Positions 1 to 8,691 of a stretch of 19,534 bases of DNA are shown piece by piece; within the stretch, counting starts at the first letter, position 1, and every line of letters starts with the position of its first letter. This DNA comes from Roseivirga sp. UBA6061. Lineage in GTDB: Bacteria > Bacteroidota > Bacteroidia > Cytophagales > Cyclobacteriaceae. The stretch covers positions 950 through 20,483 of the forward strand of contig DIYF01000066.1 in NCBI GenBank assembly GCA_002427745.1, read 5' to 3'. The notes under the pieces were generated by a model. The model did not search any database, was not told the origin of the DNA, and was given only the letters and a program-made list of their open reading frames with translations. The translations under genes and the position numbers were made by a program.

Positions 1-99
1 TCAGAGTCTTGCTGCGCAATGACGCTGAGCGAGGTCGGACGATTGTACAAAACCCCTCCCATCAGGCTGAAATCAGCGTTTTGAAATTATTTGTTCTAT

Positions 100-145
100 T
101 TTATATAACAAATCAAAATCTCTTTCCGTAGATTTGTTATATAAA
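100..145. promoter_or_regulatory. Probable PadR operator: perfect 15-bp inverted repeat
   Basis: The arms at 100-114 and 131-145 are exact reverse complements (right arm GATTTGTTATATAA plus one more base pair), with a 16-base spacer, so the half-site centres are 31 bp apart, about three helical turns. The right arm ends 9 bases before the padR-like start codon and covers a TAnnTTTG-type -7 element. PadR proteins are dimers that usually repress their own operon through dyads at the promoter. The position is therefore what an autoregulatory operator would show. A purely structural hairpin is the alternative. Confidence 0.6.
129..136 (+). promoter_or_regulatory. Candidate Bacteroidota -7 promoter element
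   Basis: TAGATTTG matches the Bacteroidota -7 consensus TAnnTTTG exactly and lies 18 bases before the padR-like ATG, giving a very short leader. No convincing TTTG -33 element is seen at 19-21 bases upstream; the nearest TTTG, at 90-93, is too far. The left operator arm occupies the place where it would be. Confidence 0.35.
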
Positions 146-154
146 GTATAACTA

Positions 155-508
155 ATGGGTACAGAAAAAGAACATATCGGGGAGTTGGAAGAGCTGATTC
201 TCCTCCTCATTGTCATGCTCAAGGAAGAGGCCTATGGTTTTGCCATCCGGAAAGCCCTGAAGACGGAAGCCGATCGTACAGTCACGATTGGTGCCGTTCA
301 TGGCACGGTCAATCGGCTGGAGAAAAAAGGCTTTATTGAGTCTAATCTGGGAGGTGCCACGGAGCTTCGCGGGGGCAGACGCAAAAGGCTCTTCACGGTA
401 ACGGCAGCCGGTAAGAAGGTCTTACAGCGCAGTCGTGATGTCAAAGTAAACCTCTGGATGCAGATACCAGAGCTTCAGCTATCCAGGAATTTTGGTCTGA
501 GCCTTTGA
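155..508 (+). CDS. PadR family transcriptional regulator
   Basis: A 117-residue winged-helix protein of usual PadR length. The N-terminal region (LGELEEL-like opening, residues 8-25) and the EAYGFAIRKAL segment are typical of the first helices. The HGTVNRLEKKGFIE stretch (about 49-62) is the recognition helix and turn, and RGGRRKRLFTVTAAG (about 72-86) is the wing and the start of the dimerisation helix. PadR repressors sense small molecules or stress and commonly sit in front of the transporter genes they control. Its stop codon overlaps the TTG start of the next gene by four bases (TTGA), so the two are probably translationally coupled. The ATG has no clear Shine-Dalgarno sequence, which is normal in this phylum. 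The ligand is unknown. Confidence 0.9.
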   Translation: MGTEKEHIGELEELILLLIVMLKEEAYGFAIRKALKTEADRTVTIGAVHGTVNRLEKKGFIESNLGGATELRGGRRKRLFTVTAAGKKVLQRSRDVKVNLWMQIPELQLSRNFGLSL

Positions 509-3108
509 AGTCAAGGACTCCCATACCACCCCGGCTGGCGGAGCGTATGCTGAGCTGGCTCTGCAAGGCAGAATACCTGGAGGAAATCATAGGTGACCTA
601 TATGAGTACCATGATGAAATTCTGGAACATCCTGCCTGGAAACGAAACCTGCTCTACTGGTTTCATACGGTCATTTTTTTAAAGCCCTGGGCACTCAAAA
701 GCTTCTCAGGCAGTCAAAAACTCAACAACTACGGTATGCTCAAAAATTATCTGAAAATCGGCTGGCGCACACTATTGCGTCAGAAACTCTACTCTACCAT
801 CAATATCGGGGGCCTAGCTATAGGACTCACCTGTTTTATCCTCATTTTCCTTTATGTACAACATGAGCTGTCATACGACCGCTCTTATAATCAGTCGGAA
901 GACATCTACCGGATCTACAAGCGCAATCCCGGCTATGAGTACATGGGCACAGACAAACATGCCCTGATGACCGTAGGCATGGCACCTGTCCTTATGGAAG
1001 AATTCCCCGAGGTAGCCCATGCCACCACCCTGAAAGATCATGTAGCCCTCCTGAGTTTTGATGACAACCACCATCATGTAGAGGGGCTCCGGGCCGATGA
1101 AAACTTCTTCGGTGTATTTGATCTTAGCCTCATCCGGGGCAATACAGAAACAGCGCTGAACACAGCAAAAAGTCTGGTGCTGACAGAGTCTCTGGCTAAA
1201 AAAATGTTCGGTGATGCAGACCCCATAGGACAGTCTGTGCTCTTTCACAATCGTGTAAAACTCAACGTGACCGGCCTTATTGCCGATCCTCCTTCCAGCT
1301 CATCTCTGCAATACACCTTTATTACCTCAATGCTCAGCAGTAGCCAGTATAAGCGTGAGATGTCAGGAGATCGCTGGAATAACTTTGACTACTATACCTT
1401 TCTAAGACTTGAACCTGAGACGGATGCCGTTGCTTTTGAATCAAAACTGGCAAGACTGATAGATACCTACCATCAGGATTATCCCTTTGAGCTCCATTAT
1501 CATGCACAAGCCATGCACGACCTCTACCTGGAAACACATGTCAACAGCGATTTACCCGTAAAAGGCAACCCCCAGTATGTGAGACTTTTCTCTTTTATCG
1601 CCATTGTGGTACTGCTTCTGGCCAGTTTTAATTATATGAACCTGGCCATAGCCCGGTCGATCAGAAGGGCCAAAGAAGTGGGACTCAGAAAAGTAATCGG
1701 TGCGGTAAAAAGGCAGCTGATTTTCCAGTTTATCACGGAGTCTGTAATGATATCCTTTATGGCGCTGTTACTGGCCCTCGTTTGTACCTGGTTTACCCTG
1801 CCCGCCTTTGCCAACTGGCTGGAACGCCCCATTACGCTCGACCTCTTCGGCAATGTCTGGCTGGTTCCCGGGCTTATGGCGCTTACTTTTCTTGTAGGTG
1901 CTTTTTCCGGCAGCTATCCGGCTCTCTTTATGTCGGCACTGAAGCCGGCAGATGTATTGAAAGGAAAAATCAACAAAGGGATTTCGGGTCTCAGACTGCA
2001 ACGCATACTGGTGATAGGCCAATACGCTACCTCCATTGTACTGGTGATTGGCAGCCTGGTTATCTCCAGTCAGTTCCGGTACATACAGGACAAAGAGCTC
2101 GGCTATAACAAGGAGCAGATAGTCACCGTAACGATGCTGGACCGCCAGACCCTGACCAAAATTGATGAGCTCAAAAACGAATGGGCACGCAACCCCAACA
2201 TCGTTTCGTTTACCACCACTTCTGAGCTGCCTACCAATGTAACTTCGGGCACCATCATTCGGCCCAAGGGAGCTGAAAAAGATCGGGAAATTGAGATTTA
2301 TCGCTCTCGCATGGACTTTGGTTACCTGGATGTATTTGGCCTGGAACTCATAGCCGGACGGGATTTTTCACCTGATATCAAGAGTGATCTCACAACTGCC
2401 AGGATCATCAACGAATCAGCAGCAAAGGCACTGGGCTGGACTCCTGAAGAGGCCATTGGTAAGCAAATCACTGAGATAACAGATAAAACGGTTATAGGGG
2501 TGATCAAAGATTTTCACATGCACTCCATGCACATGGAAATAGCGCCTCTAATGCTGATGATGCGAGATAATTGGTTTCAATATATGGCCCTCAAGGTAAG
2601 GCCGGAAAATCTGAGTAATACGCTGGATGAGATCGAAGGAAATATCAGGGAGTTCTCCCCCTACCCTTTTGAATACCGCTTTCTGGACGATCGTTTTGAT
2701 GAACTCTACAGAAGTGAATCGCGGCTGGGTGAAATGTTCGGTGTATTCACCGTACTTGCTATTGTCATTGCCTCCCTGGGACTTTTCGGCATCGCGGCCT
2801 TTGCTACCGGGCAAAGGAAAAAGGAAATCGGCATCCGCAAAGTATTAGGTGCCTCTGTACAAAGTATCACAGCTATTCTCGCTTCCGATTTTCTCAAACT
2901 CGTAGTTTTCGGCTTTATACTGGCCATCCCCATTGCCTGGTTTGCCATGAACCGCTGGCTGGAAGACTTTGCCTACCGTGTTCAACTGCAATGGTGGATG
3001 TTTGTGGTGGCCGGTGGAGCAGCCTTGCTTATTGCCCTGTTAACCATCAGTTCGCAGTCCATTAAGGCAGCACTGACCAACCCTGTCAACTGTCTGCAGC
3101 ATGAATAA
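505..3108 (+). CDS. ABC transporter permease, FtsX/MacB-like with N-terminal permease prefix domain
   Basis: An 867-residue inner-membrane protein. Residues 1 to about 85 form a soluble prefix (LCKAEYLEEIIGDLYEY, then LNNYGMLKNYL) of the type found on PadR-linked permeases of Bacteroidota. Next come TM1 (about 98-118), a large periplasmic MacB-type domain, a three-helix FtsX core beginning near 365 with the conserved RRAKEVGLRKVIGA loop, a further membrane helix (about 495-515), a second periplasmic domain, and a second FtsX core with RKKEIGIRKVLGA. This doubled architecture gives about eight helices. The start is TTG at 505; it keeps the full prefix seen in the downstream paralogue, whereas the ATG at 547 would cut it. 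No ATPase gene is nearby, so the ATPase must be encoded elsewhere or the protein has another role. Substrate unknown. Confidence 0.88.
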   Translation: MKSRTPIPPRLAERMLSWLCKAEYLEEIIGDLYEYHDEILEHPAWKRNLLYWFHTVIFLKPWALKSFSGSQKLNNYGMLKNYLKIGWRTLLRQKLYSTINIGGLAIGLTCFILIFLYVQHELSYDRSYNQSEDIYRIYKRNPGYEYMGTDKHALMTVGMAPVLMEEFPEVAHATTLKDHVALLSFDDNHHHVEGLRADENFFGVFDLSLIRGNTETALNTAKSLVLTESLAKKMFGDADPIGQSVLFHNRVKLNVTGLIADPPSSSSLQYTFITSMLSSSQYKREMSGDRWNNFDYYTFLRLEPETDAVAFESKLARLIDTYHQDYPFELHYHAQAMHDLYLETHVNSDLPVKGNPQYVRLFSFIAIVVLLLASFNYMNLAIARSIRRAKEVGLRKVIGAVKRQLIFQFITESVMISFMALLLALVCTWFTLPAFANWLERPITLDLFGNVWLVPGLMALTFLVGAFSGSYPALFMSALKPADVLKGKINKGISGLRLQRILVIGQYATSIVLVIGSLVISSQFRYIQDKELGYNKEQIVTVTMLDRQTLTKIDELKNEWARNPNIVSFTTTSELPTNVTSGTIIRPKGAEKDREIEIYRSRMDFGYLDVFGLELIAGRDFSPDIKSDLTTARIINESAAKALGWTPEEAIGKQITEITDKTVIGVIKDFHMHSMHMEIAPLMLMMRDNWFQYMALKVRPENLSNTLDEIEGNIREFSPYPFEYRFLDDRFDELYRSESRLGEMFGVFTVLAIVIASLGLFGIAAFATGQRKKEIGIRKVLGASVQSITAILASDFLKLVVFGFILAIPIAWFAMNRWLEDFAYRVQLQWWMFVVAGGAALLIALLTISSQSIKAALTNPVNCLQHE
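685..750 (+). repeat. Prefix-domain DNA block duplicated in the downstream permease
   Basis: These 66 bases, encoding the PWALK...LNNYGMLKNY segment, match 3272-3337 at roughly 88% of positions by eye, with shared codon choice, although the rest of the two genes has diverged strongly. It marks the intragenic junction between the soluble prefix and the membrane part. Confidence 0.5.
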
Positions 3109-5770
3109 GAATAAGGCTCCGTTTTCAGAGCGATTTCTGGGCTGGTTTTGCAAAGAACAATACCTGGAAGAAATCATAGGAGACCTTTGTGAATATGAGG
3201 ATGAGCTCCGAGGCAGGCCCGCATGGGCAAGGGGCATTCTCTACTGGTTTCATGTATTTAATTTTCTCCAACCCTGGGCACTCAAAAAGTTCTCGGGCAC
3301 TCAAAAACTCAACAACTACGGCATGTTCAAAAACTATCTCAAAACGTCTTTCAGAAGCCTGAAGAAAAACGCACTTTTCTCTTCCATCAATGTCATAGGC
3401 CTTGCCATCAGCATGTCTGTGGGCATCCTGATGATCATGATGCTTACAGAAATCAACGATTTTGACAGCTTTCACAAGCACAAAGACCATACTTATCGCC
3501 TTAGCTCTAATAAGGTGCTTTATGGCCAGGAGATGGACATGGCCTCTGCCTCTTATTTCATAGGAGCTGAAATTGAAAAGAATGTACCCGGGGTAGAGCA
3601 TGTGCTGATACTGCGCCCGGGCATGTCGGCTGACCTGACCACAGAGGCAGGCCCTATCAACATCTCAGGGCTCTATGCCACACCTTCTTTCTTTGATGTA
3701 TTTTCCTTTGAGCTGACCCTGGGAAACCCTGAAACAGCCTTGCTGGATCCCAACAATATCATTCTCACCGAAACTGCTGCTAAAAAGCTATTCGGAGAGG
3801 AGAATCCCATGGGCAAAAGCCTTGACCTGGAAAGCACAGGTGGCTTCCAGAACCGCAGTATCAAAGGAGTAATCGCAGGCCTGATGCCTGACCCTCCGGC
3901 CAATTCGCATATTCAGTTTGAAGCTCTGGTTTCTCACGCTACTTACGACCAGCCTGCCACGGGCCGGGGATGGAGCAGCGATTATAAAACCGACCCTGAT
4001 GACTACCAGGCCTCACAGGTTTATCTCGTGCTGAACGAGGAAACCAAAGTGGAAGATGTAGAGGCTGCTCTGCCCGCCCTGCTGAAAACTTATAACGAAA
4101 GTGAGGAAATGCCATTGACGCATTTACTTCAGCCTTTAGGCAGTGTCATTACCAGCGATAAATACCGCAATCAGGAAGGCCCCAGATTCTCTGCCCAGAG
4201 GCTGAACATTATGCTGGGACTGACCCTGGTGGTATTGTTATCTGCGGCATTTAACTATACCAATCTTTCCCTGGCCCGGGCACTAAGGCGCTCCAAAGAG
4301 GTAGGCGTAAGAAAAGTAGCGGGTGCTACTAAGGGTCAGATTTTCAGCCAGTTTATTGTAGAAGCTGTCCTGCTCTCGGGCTTTGCTTTGGCAACAGGCC
4401 TTCTCCTTTTTCTCTTTCTGAAACCGGCCTTTTTGAACCTGCCGGGGGCTACTGCCAATGGCTATGCCATCTTCACACTTAGCTTTACCCCCAAAGCCAT
4501 ACTGTTCATACTGCTCTTCGCATTCACTGTAGGAATACTGGCTGGTCTCCTTCCTGCCACCTTCCTGTCGAGACTGCAAACCAATGTTGTATTGAAAGGT
4601 GCCGGCAAAATCAAGCTTTTCTCCGGTATGCCATTGAGGAAAGGACTGAGCGTGCTTCAGTTTGCCTTATCAATCGGGTTGATCATGAGTGCCGTGTTGA
4701 TCAACAAGCAGTATCAGTTTGCCCTGAATTATGACCTCGGTTTTGAATCCGAAAACATCATCAACATCCGAACCAGGGGTGACTATACCGACCTGCTGGA
4801 AAATGACATCAATACCATGTCAGAGGTAATGGAAACCTCTCGTTCTATCATGACCATGGGCACAGGGGGAGCCACCCTTATCATTGCCCAAAATGAAGAA
4901 AAAACAGAGCAGGCCATCGTCATGTACAATAGTATCGATCATAAATACCTGAATATGCATAGCTACGAGCTACTGGCAGGTACCGGTTTTCACCAACCCC
5001 TTTCTGAAGGAGAAGTCAGCGACAAAATCATTGTTAATGAGCACCTGCTGAGTGTTATGGGACTTGGCTCTCCTGAAGAGGCCCTTGGTAAAACACTCCA
5101 TGGTCAGAGCCAGGTGTACAAGATCATTGGGGTGGTCAACAATTTTGTAAACATCTCCCTTAACATTGCTGGCAGCGAAATTCTCATGAACAAGAGCTTC
5201 GGCTTTGTCCAGCATCGCCCCGACCAGGCCAATATGCTGCTGGCTGTCAAGTTCAGAAGTAATAACCCGGCTCAGGTGATGGATCAACTCGAAGCCAGCT
5301 TCCGAAAATTCGACCCGATACACCCTTTCGAAGCCCGGTATTATGAAGAAGAGATTGCGTCCACCTACAGATCTCAAAAGACCACTTTCACCATTATATC
5401 CTTTCTGGCTTTTCTCGCCATTTCCATTGCCACACTGGGGCTTTTGGGCATGGCAGTTTTCACCACGGAAAGTCGCATGAAAGAGATCAGCATTCGCAAA
5501 GTACTGGGAGCCGGTGTGAACAGGCTGACTTTTCTGCTCTCTAAAGGCTTCGTTGTCATGATTGCCATAGCCGCGTTGATTGCTATTCCGGTGGCCAAAT
5601 ATCTTGTCAATGAAAAGCTGCTGTCTGAGTTTGTAGAAAAAGCCCATTTCGGAGTCTTTGATCTGCTTTCGGGCTTTATAGCTGTGCTCCTCATCGGAAT
5701 GCTGACCATCGGCTGGCAAATTTTCCAGGCAGCTACAAAAAACCCTGTTGAGAGCCTGAGAACCGAGTAG
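3101..5770 (+). CDS. ABC transporter permease, FtsX/MacB-like, tandem paralogue
   Basis: An 889-residue paralogue of the preceding permease with the same order of parts: prefix (FCKEQYLEEIIGDLCEY), TM1, MacB-type periplasmic domain, FtsX core with RRSKEVGVRKVAGA, second periplasmic domain, and final FtsX core with RMKEISIRKVLGA. Its start overlaps the end of the upstream gene by eight bases (ATGAATAA), so translation is likely coupled. The prefix is much more alike between the two copies than the periplasmic domains are, which suggests shared partners inside the cell and different specificities outside. The two may act as a heterodimer, but this is inference. Long antisense reading frames over this gene are shadows. 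Confidence 0.88.
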   Translation: MNKNKAPFSERFLGWFCKEQYLEEIIGDLCEYEDELRGRPAWARGILYWFHVFNFLQPWALKKFSGTQKLNNYGMFKNYLKTSFRSLKKNALFSSINVIGLAISMSVGILMIMMLTEINDFDSFHKHKDHTYRLSSNKVLYGQEMDMASASYFIGAEIEKNVPGVEHVLILRPGMSADLTTEAGPINISGLYATPSFFDVFSFELTLGNPETALLDPNNIILTETAAKKLFGEENPMGKSLDLESTGGFQNRSIKGVIAGLMPDPPANSHIQFEALVSHATYDQPATGRGWSSDYKTDPDDYQASQVYLVLNEETKVEDVEAALPALLKTYNESEEMPLTHLLQPLGSVITSDKYRNQEGPRFSAQRLNIMLGLTLVVLLSAAFNYTNLSLARALRRSKEVGVRKVAGATKGQIFSQFIVEAVLLSGFALATGLLLFLFLKPAFLNLPGATANGYAIFTLSFTPKAILFILLFAFTVGILAGLLPATFLSRLQTNVVLKGAGKIKLFSGMPLRKGLSVLQFALSIGLIMSAVLINKQYQFALNYDLGFESENIINIRTRGDYTDLLENDINTMSEVMETSRSIMTMGTGGATLIIAQNEEKTEQAIVMYNSIDHKYLNMHSYELLAGTGFHQPLSEGEVSDKIIVNEHLLSVMGLGSPEEALGKTLHGQSQVYKIIGVVNNFVNISLNIAGSEILMNKSFGFVQHRPDQANMLLAVKFRSNNPAQVMDQLEASFRKFDPIHPFEARYYEEEIASTYRSQKTTFTIISFLAFLAISIATLGLLGMAVFTTESRMKEISIRKVLGAGVNRLTFLLSKGFVVMIAIAALIAIPVAKYLVNEKLLSEFVEKAHFGVFDLLSGFIAVLLIGMLTIGWQIFQAATKNPVESLRTE
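3272..3337 (+). repeat. Second copy of the prefix-domain DNA block
   Basis: Partner of 685-750. It encodes PWALKKFSGTQKLNNYGMFKNY. Strong purifying selection, recent duplication or gene conversion could each explain the local similarity. Confidence 0.5.
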
Positions 5771-5776
5771 CCCTCT

Positions 5777-6799
5777 GTGAAACATATTCTTTCACTTTTA
5801 CTGTTCATCACCGTCCCCGGCCTTTCGGCCCAAACAAGCCATGACCTCAAGGGCAGTTGGGTAAGGATTCTGGAAGAACCCTATGGAGAGGCCATCAAAG
5901 ACTCCGTTGATATCGTAGATAAAGATTATCTGAAAATCCGGTTCGATGGCCGGGGGCAGATGAAAATCTATGCAAGTTACCGGGCAAATGGTATCCGGCT
6001 CCCTTATGAGCACCATGGGAATCAGCTCAGCTTTGGTACTGTCCGACAGTTCAGGGTAGAACAGCTATCTGACGATCGGCTGATACTCTCAGACATGACA
6101 GAAGGGAAGGTAACTGCTAATTCAAAGCGGCATTATTATCAGAGGGAGTCTGTTTTTCTGGACGCCCTGCCCTATCCCACTCAAGACCGGGTGATTCTGG
6201 GAAAGGACACCGCCTATCTGGCCTCTAAAAAGCTCTTCCCCATCTTTCAGATCACAGACACACCAGATTTCCACATCTTTATCCATAATCAGATCAGACA
6301 CAGCTATGCCATAGGTGAGAATTATTTCCATGCCACTTTTATGATCAGGCCTGACGGCAGCATTGATCATGTTAACATCCATCACCGGATCAGTAAAGGC
6401 CATGACAAACGGGCTGTCAAGGCTATTCTCTCTTCCGCAGGAAGATGGCAAATACCTCAGCTCAATGGCAGACCTGTCAACATTATCATGAGTATAGAAG
6501 ACCTCTTTACCAGGAAAGCTCAAAGCGGTTCTGTCCAGACACCACAGATCGACCTGGACTACAATGCTGAAGACCCGCAAGTATACATGGGTTACTTTAA
6601 CCTTGCGATAAGGAACGTCTTAAGAAACAATCCTGAGGAAGCCCTGAAATACCTAAGGCTTTGCGAAGACAGGAAGCCGGAAGATCCCAATCTGCACTAT
6701 TTGCGCTACCAGCTTTATAAAATTTTAGGGGAGAAAGAAAAAGCCGACCAGCAGCTAGGGAAAGTCAAACGTTCAGGCCTTCGTTACCTTGTGAAATGA
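5777..6799 (+). CDS. Secreted protein with TonB C-terminal-like and TPR-like regions
   Basis: A 340-residue protein that starts with GTG six bases after the upstream stop, so it is the last gene of the PadR-permease operon. Residues 1-18 form a signal peptide (hydrophobic core, cleavage near LSA-Q). Residues about 20-125 begin DLKGSWVR and look like a small beta-barrel, lipocalin-like fold. Residues about 183-243 (FHATFMIRPDGSIDHVNIHH...AVKAILSSAGRWQIPQLNGRPV) fit the TonB C-terminal fold. The tail, about 265-335 (YFNLAIRNVLRNNPEEALKYL), looks like one or two TPR units. There is no N-terminal TonB membrane anchor or proline-rich linker, so it is not a classical TonB. It probably works in the periplasm, perhaps with the permeases. 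Exact function unknown. Confidence 0.75.
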   Translation: MKHILSLLLFITVPGLSAQTSHDLKGSWVRILEEPYGEAIKDSVDIVDKDYLKIRFDGRGQMKIYASYRANGIRLPYEHHGNQLSFGTVRQFRVEQLSDDRLILSDMTEGKVTANSKRHYYQRESVFLDALPYPTQDRVILGKDTAYLASKKLFPIFQITDTPDFHIFIHNQIRHSYAIGENYFHATFMIRPDGSIDHVNIHHRISKGHDKRAVKAILSSAGRWQIPQLNGRPVNIIMSIEDLFTRKAQSGSVQTPQIDLDYNAEDPQVYMGYFNLAIRNVLRNNPEEALKYLRLCEDRKPEDPNLHYLRYQLYKILGEKEKADQQLGKVKRSGLRYLVK

Positions 6800-6811
6800 A
6801 CCAGAGCTCTC

Positions 6812-8527
6812 TCAAAACCACCTCTCCAGCAGTTTCTCTATTTCCCTGCCATTAACCGGCTTGGCCAGGTAGTCGTTCATACCTGCCTTAAGACACTGGT
6901 CCCGGTCTTCCGTCATGGCATTTGCTGTAAGGGCTACAATGAGAGGTTTATCCAGGCTTCGGGTGACTCTTCTGATTTCTTTGGTAGCGTCTATACCGTC
7001 CTTTCCGGGCATTTGCACATCCATGAAGATAAGGTCGTAGTCCTGAGCAGTTGCCATTTGCAATGCTTCATCGCCATCCTGAGCCAGGCTCATTTCATAA
7101 CCGAGCTTGGAGAGCATTCTGCGCATCACTACCTGATTCACCTCATTGTCTTCTGCCACCAGGATATTTAAATCAGGGTACTTTTGTGTTTCTACCACTT
7201 CGCGAGGTTTGGGAATAGGAGTTGGCACAGCTTCCTCCAGGCTAAGCACAATAGTAAAGGTCGTGCCCTTACCTACCTCACTGTCTACGGACAGGCTTCC
7301 TCCCATAAGTTCTACGAGACTCCTGCAAATAACCAGCCCCAGCCCGGTACCCATATATCTGCGATCTGCGGAAGATTGTACCTGGTAAAAACGTGTAAAG
7401 AGCTTTTCCTGATCTTCCGGAGAAATACCTATACCGGTATCGCGCACAGTAATCTCGAATCTATGGGTATTCTTCGTGCGTTTGCTGCAGACAAGACTGA
7501 TATTCACTTCCCCTGCATCAGTAAACTTGATAGCATTACCCACCAGGTTGCTAATTACCTGCTTGATTCTCTTCTGATCGCCCTTTATAAATTTGGCGCA
7601 ACCTGATTTTATATCAACTTTAAGCTCTACAGGCTTGGTCCCAAGTGTGGGTTTGAGCATCAAAGCTACTCCCTCGATCGTATGCCCCAGGTCAAAGTTC
7701 TTTTGCTCCAGTTCCAGTCCATTAGCCTCCAGCCGGGTAACATCCAGTACATTGTCTATAATCTCGCGGAGCATCTCACTACTCAGCCCGATGGTTTCAG
7801 CATATTCCTGCTGCTCATTGCTCAGATTAGTACTTTTCATCAGGTGCGATGATCCTATGATGCCGTTCAGTGGTGTGCGAATTTCATGGCTCATATTGGC
7901 CAGAAATTCGGACTGCAGGCGACTGTACTTCTCCGCTTCTTCCCTTGCCTGAATTAATTTGTCTTTGGTAATTCTGGTATACCGTGAGAGGGCATAGGTA
8001 AGAAACACCATCAGCAGAAACGAGAAGACCAGGTGAAAGAAGTTACTTACCTGGGCATCTTCAGGGCTTAAGGTGATGGCATGAAACACCTGCCGTGGCA
8101 GTATAAAACTGGACACAATAAAAAACAGGGTAAAGCCCGATGAAATAAAGAAATAGACCTTCTCCGTTTTCATTTCAAAGAAGAAGGGATAACACACAAT
8201 GAGCGGAAGAAACCCGGTCAGTACGGAGTAGTCAATGTTGAATACATGAAAGGTAATCCACAGGCTAAAGCCATTTAACCAGAGCAACACCAGCTTGCCC
8301 AGAGCATAACGCTTACGATAGTTCTGAAACAGTGAAATCAGCGTGAGCACAATCATGCTGGAGGCCAGCAGCGCTGAGAAAATCTGGTCAAAGAAATAGC
8401 CGTAGCCTATATAAAAGAGGTAGACAGGCACTGGCAGAAGTGCCAGCACATTGGTTAGTCGAATCAATTGGGCCTCTTCCACTTTGAGGCTGTCGGTCAC
8501 ACCCAGGTCGACCAATCGGTGAATCAT
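6812..8527 (-). CDS. Membrane hybrid sensor histidine kinase / response regulator
   Basis: A 571-residue inner-membrane kinase. Residues about 20-185 hold around six hydrophobic helices with short loops and no large extracellular sensor, so the signal is likely sensed in or near the membrane. A short coiled linker leads to the HisKA motif SHEIRTPLNG with His214 as the expected phosphorylation site. The ATPase domain shows the N box (NLVGNAIKF, from 327), G1 (DTGIG, from 363) and G2 (GTGLGL, 393-398). A receiver domain follows from about 453, with acidic pair E459/D460, phospho-acceptor Asp503 (FMDVQMPG) and Lys556. No HPt or output domain is present, so phosphate must pass to separate proteins. 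It converges with the upstream plus-strand operon at a 12-base gap. The start is the ATG at 8527. Confidence 0.93.
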   Translation of the reverse strand: MIHRLVDLGVTDSLKVEEAQLIRLTNVLALLPVPVYLFYIGYGYFFDQIFSALLASSMIVLTLISLFQNYRKRYALGKLVLLWLNGFSLWITFHVFNIDYSVLTGFLPLIVCYPFFFEMKTEKVYFFISSGFTLFFIVSSFILPRQVFHAITLSPEDAQVSNFFHLVFSFLLMVFLTYALSRYTRITKDKLIQAREEAEKYSRLQSEFLANMSHEIRTPLNGIIGSSHLMKSTNLSNEQQEYAETIGLSSEMLREIIDNVLDVTRLEANGLELEQKNFDLGHTIEGVALMLKPTLGTKPVELKVDIKSGCAKFIKGDQKRIKQVISNLVGNAIKFTDAGEVNISLVCSKRTKNTHRFEITVRDTGIGISPEDQEKLFTRFYQVQSSADRRYMGTGLGLVICRSLVELMGGSLSVDSEVGKGTTFTIVLSLEEAVPTPIPKPREVVETQKYPDLNILVAEDNEVNQVVMRRMLSKLGYEMSLAQDGDEALQMATAQDYDLIFMDVQMPGKDGIDATKEIRRVTRSLDKPLIVALTANAMTEDRDQCLKAGMNDYLAKPVNGREIEKLLERWF

Positions 8528-8561
8528 ATTGAGCAGTACTAGTAGTTAGGTAACTCAATAT
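8526..8561 (-). promoter_or_regulatory. Inverted repeat over the kinase start codon
   Basis: ATATTGAG (8526-8533) and CTCAATAT (8554-8561) are perfect reverse complements with a 20-base loop. In the mRNA the stem would include the first two bases of the kinase AUG, so it could hide the start codon. A shorter dyad, AGTTA-GG-TAACT, lies at 8544-8555 and partly overlaps the outer arm. Whether either acts as a protein site or an RNA hairpin cannot be told from sequence. Confidence 0.3.
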
Positions 8562-8691
8562 AACGTGCTCGTCTTCTATTTCAAAAAGCCTAAACATTGG
8601 CCTGTTTGATCTCTTTTTTATGCTATTCACTCATACAGAATTCTCTTTACTCTGTACTCTATTGTCTTCTTCATAAATTAATGCGGTAACG

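Noticed and set aside
1..50. GC-rich stretch with GCAATGACG and CTGAGCGAGGTCGG, like dispersed repeats seen in some Bacteroidota
   Set aside because: Only one copy is in the window and its left part is cut off, so a repeat family cannot be shown.
66..77. GCTGA-AA-TCAGC hairpin followed by T-rich sequence, possible terminator of an upstream gene
   Set aside because: The stem is too short, there is no proper T-run, and the upstream gene is not visible.
3125..3601. 158-residue minus-strand open frame over the permease start
   Set aside because: Antisense shadow; no family motif and it overlaps strongly conserved coding sequence.
4970..5785. 271-residue open frame on the minus strand over the second permease
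   Set aside because: Composition (many His, Gln, Arg) and lack of any domain mark it as an antisense shadow of the permease.
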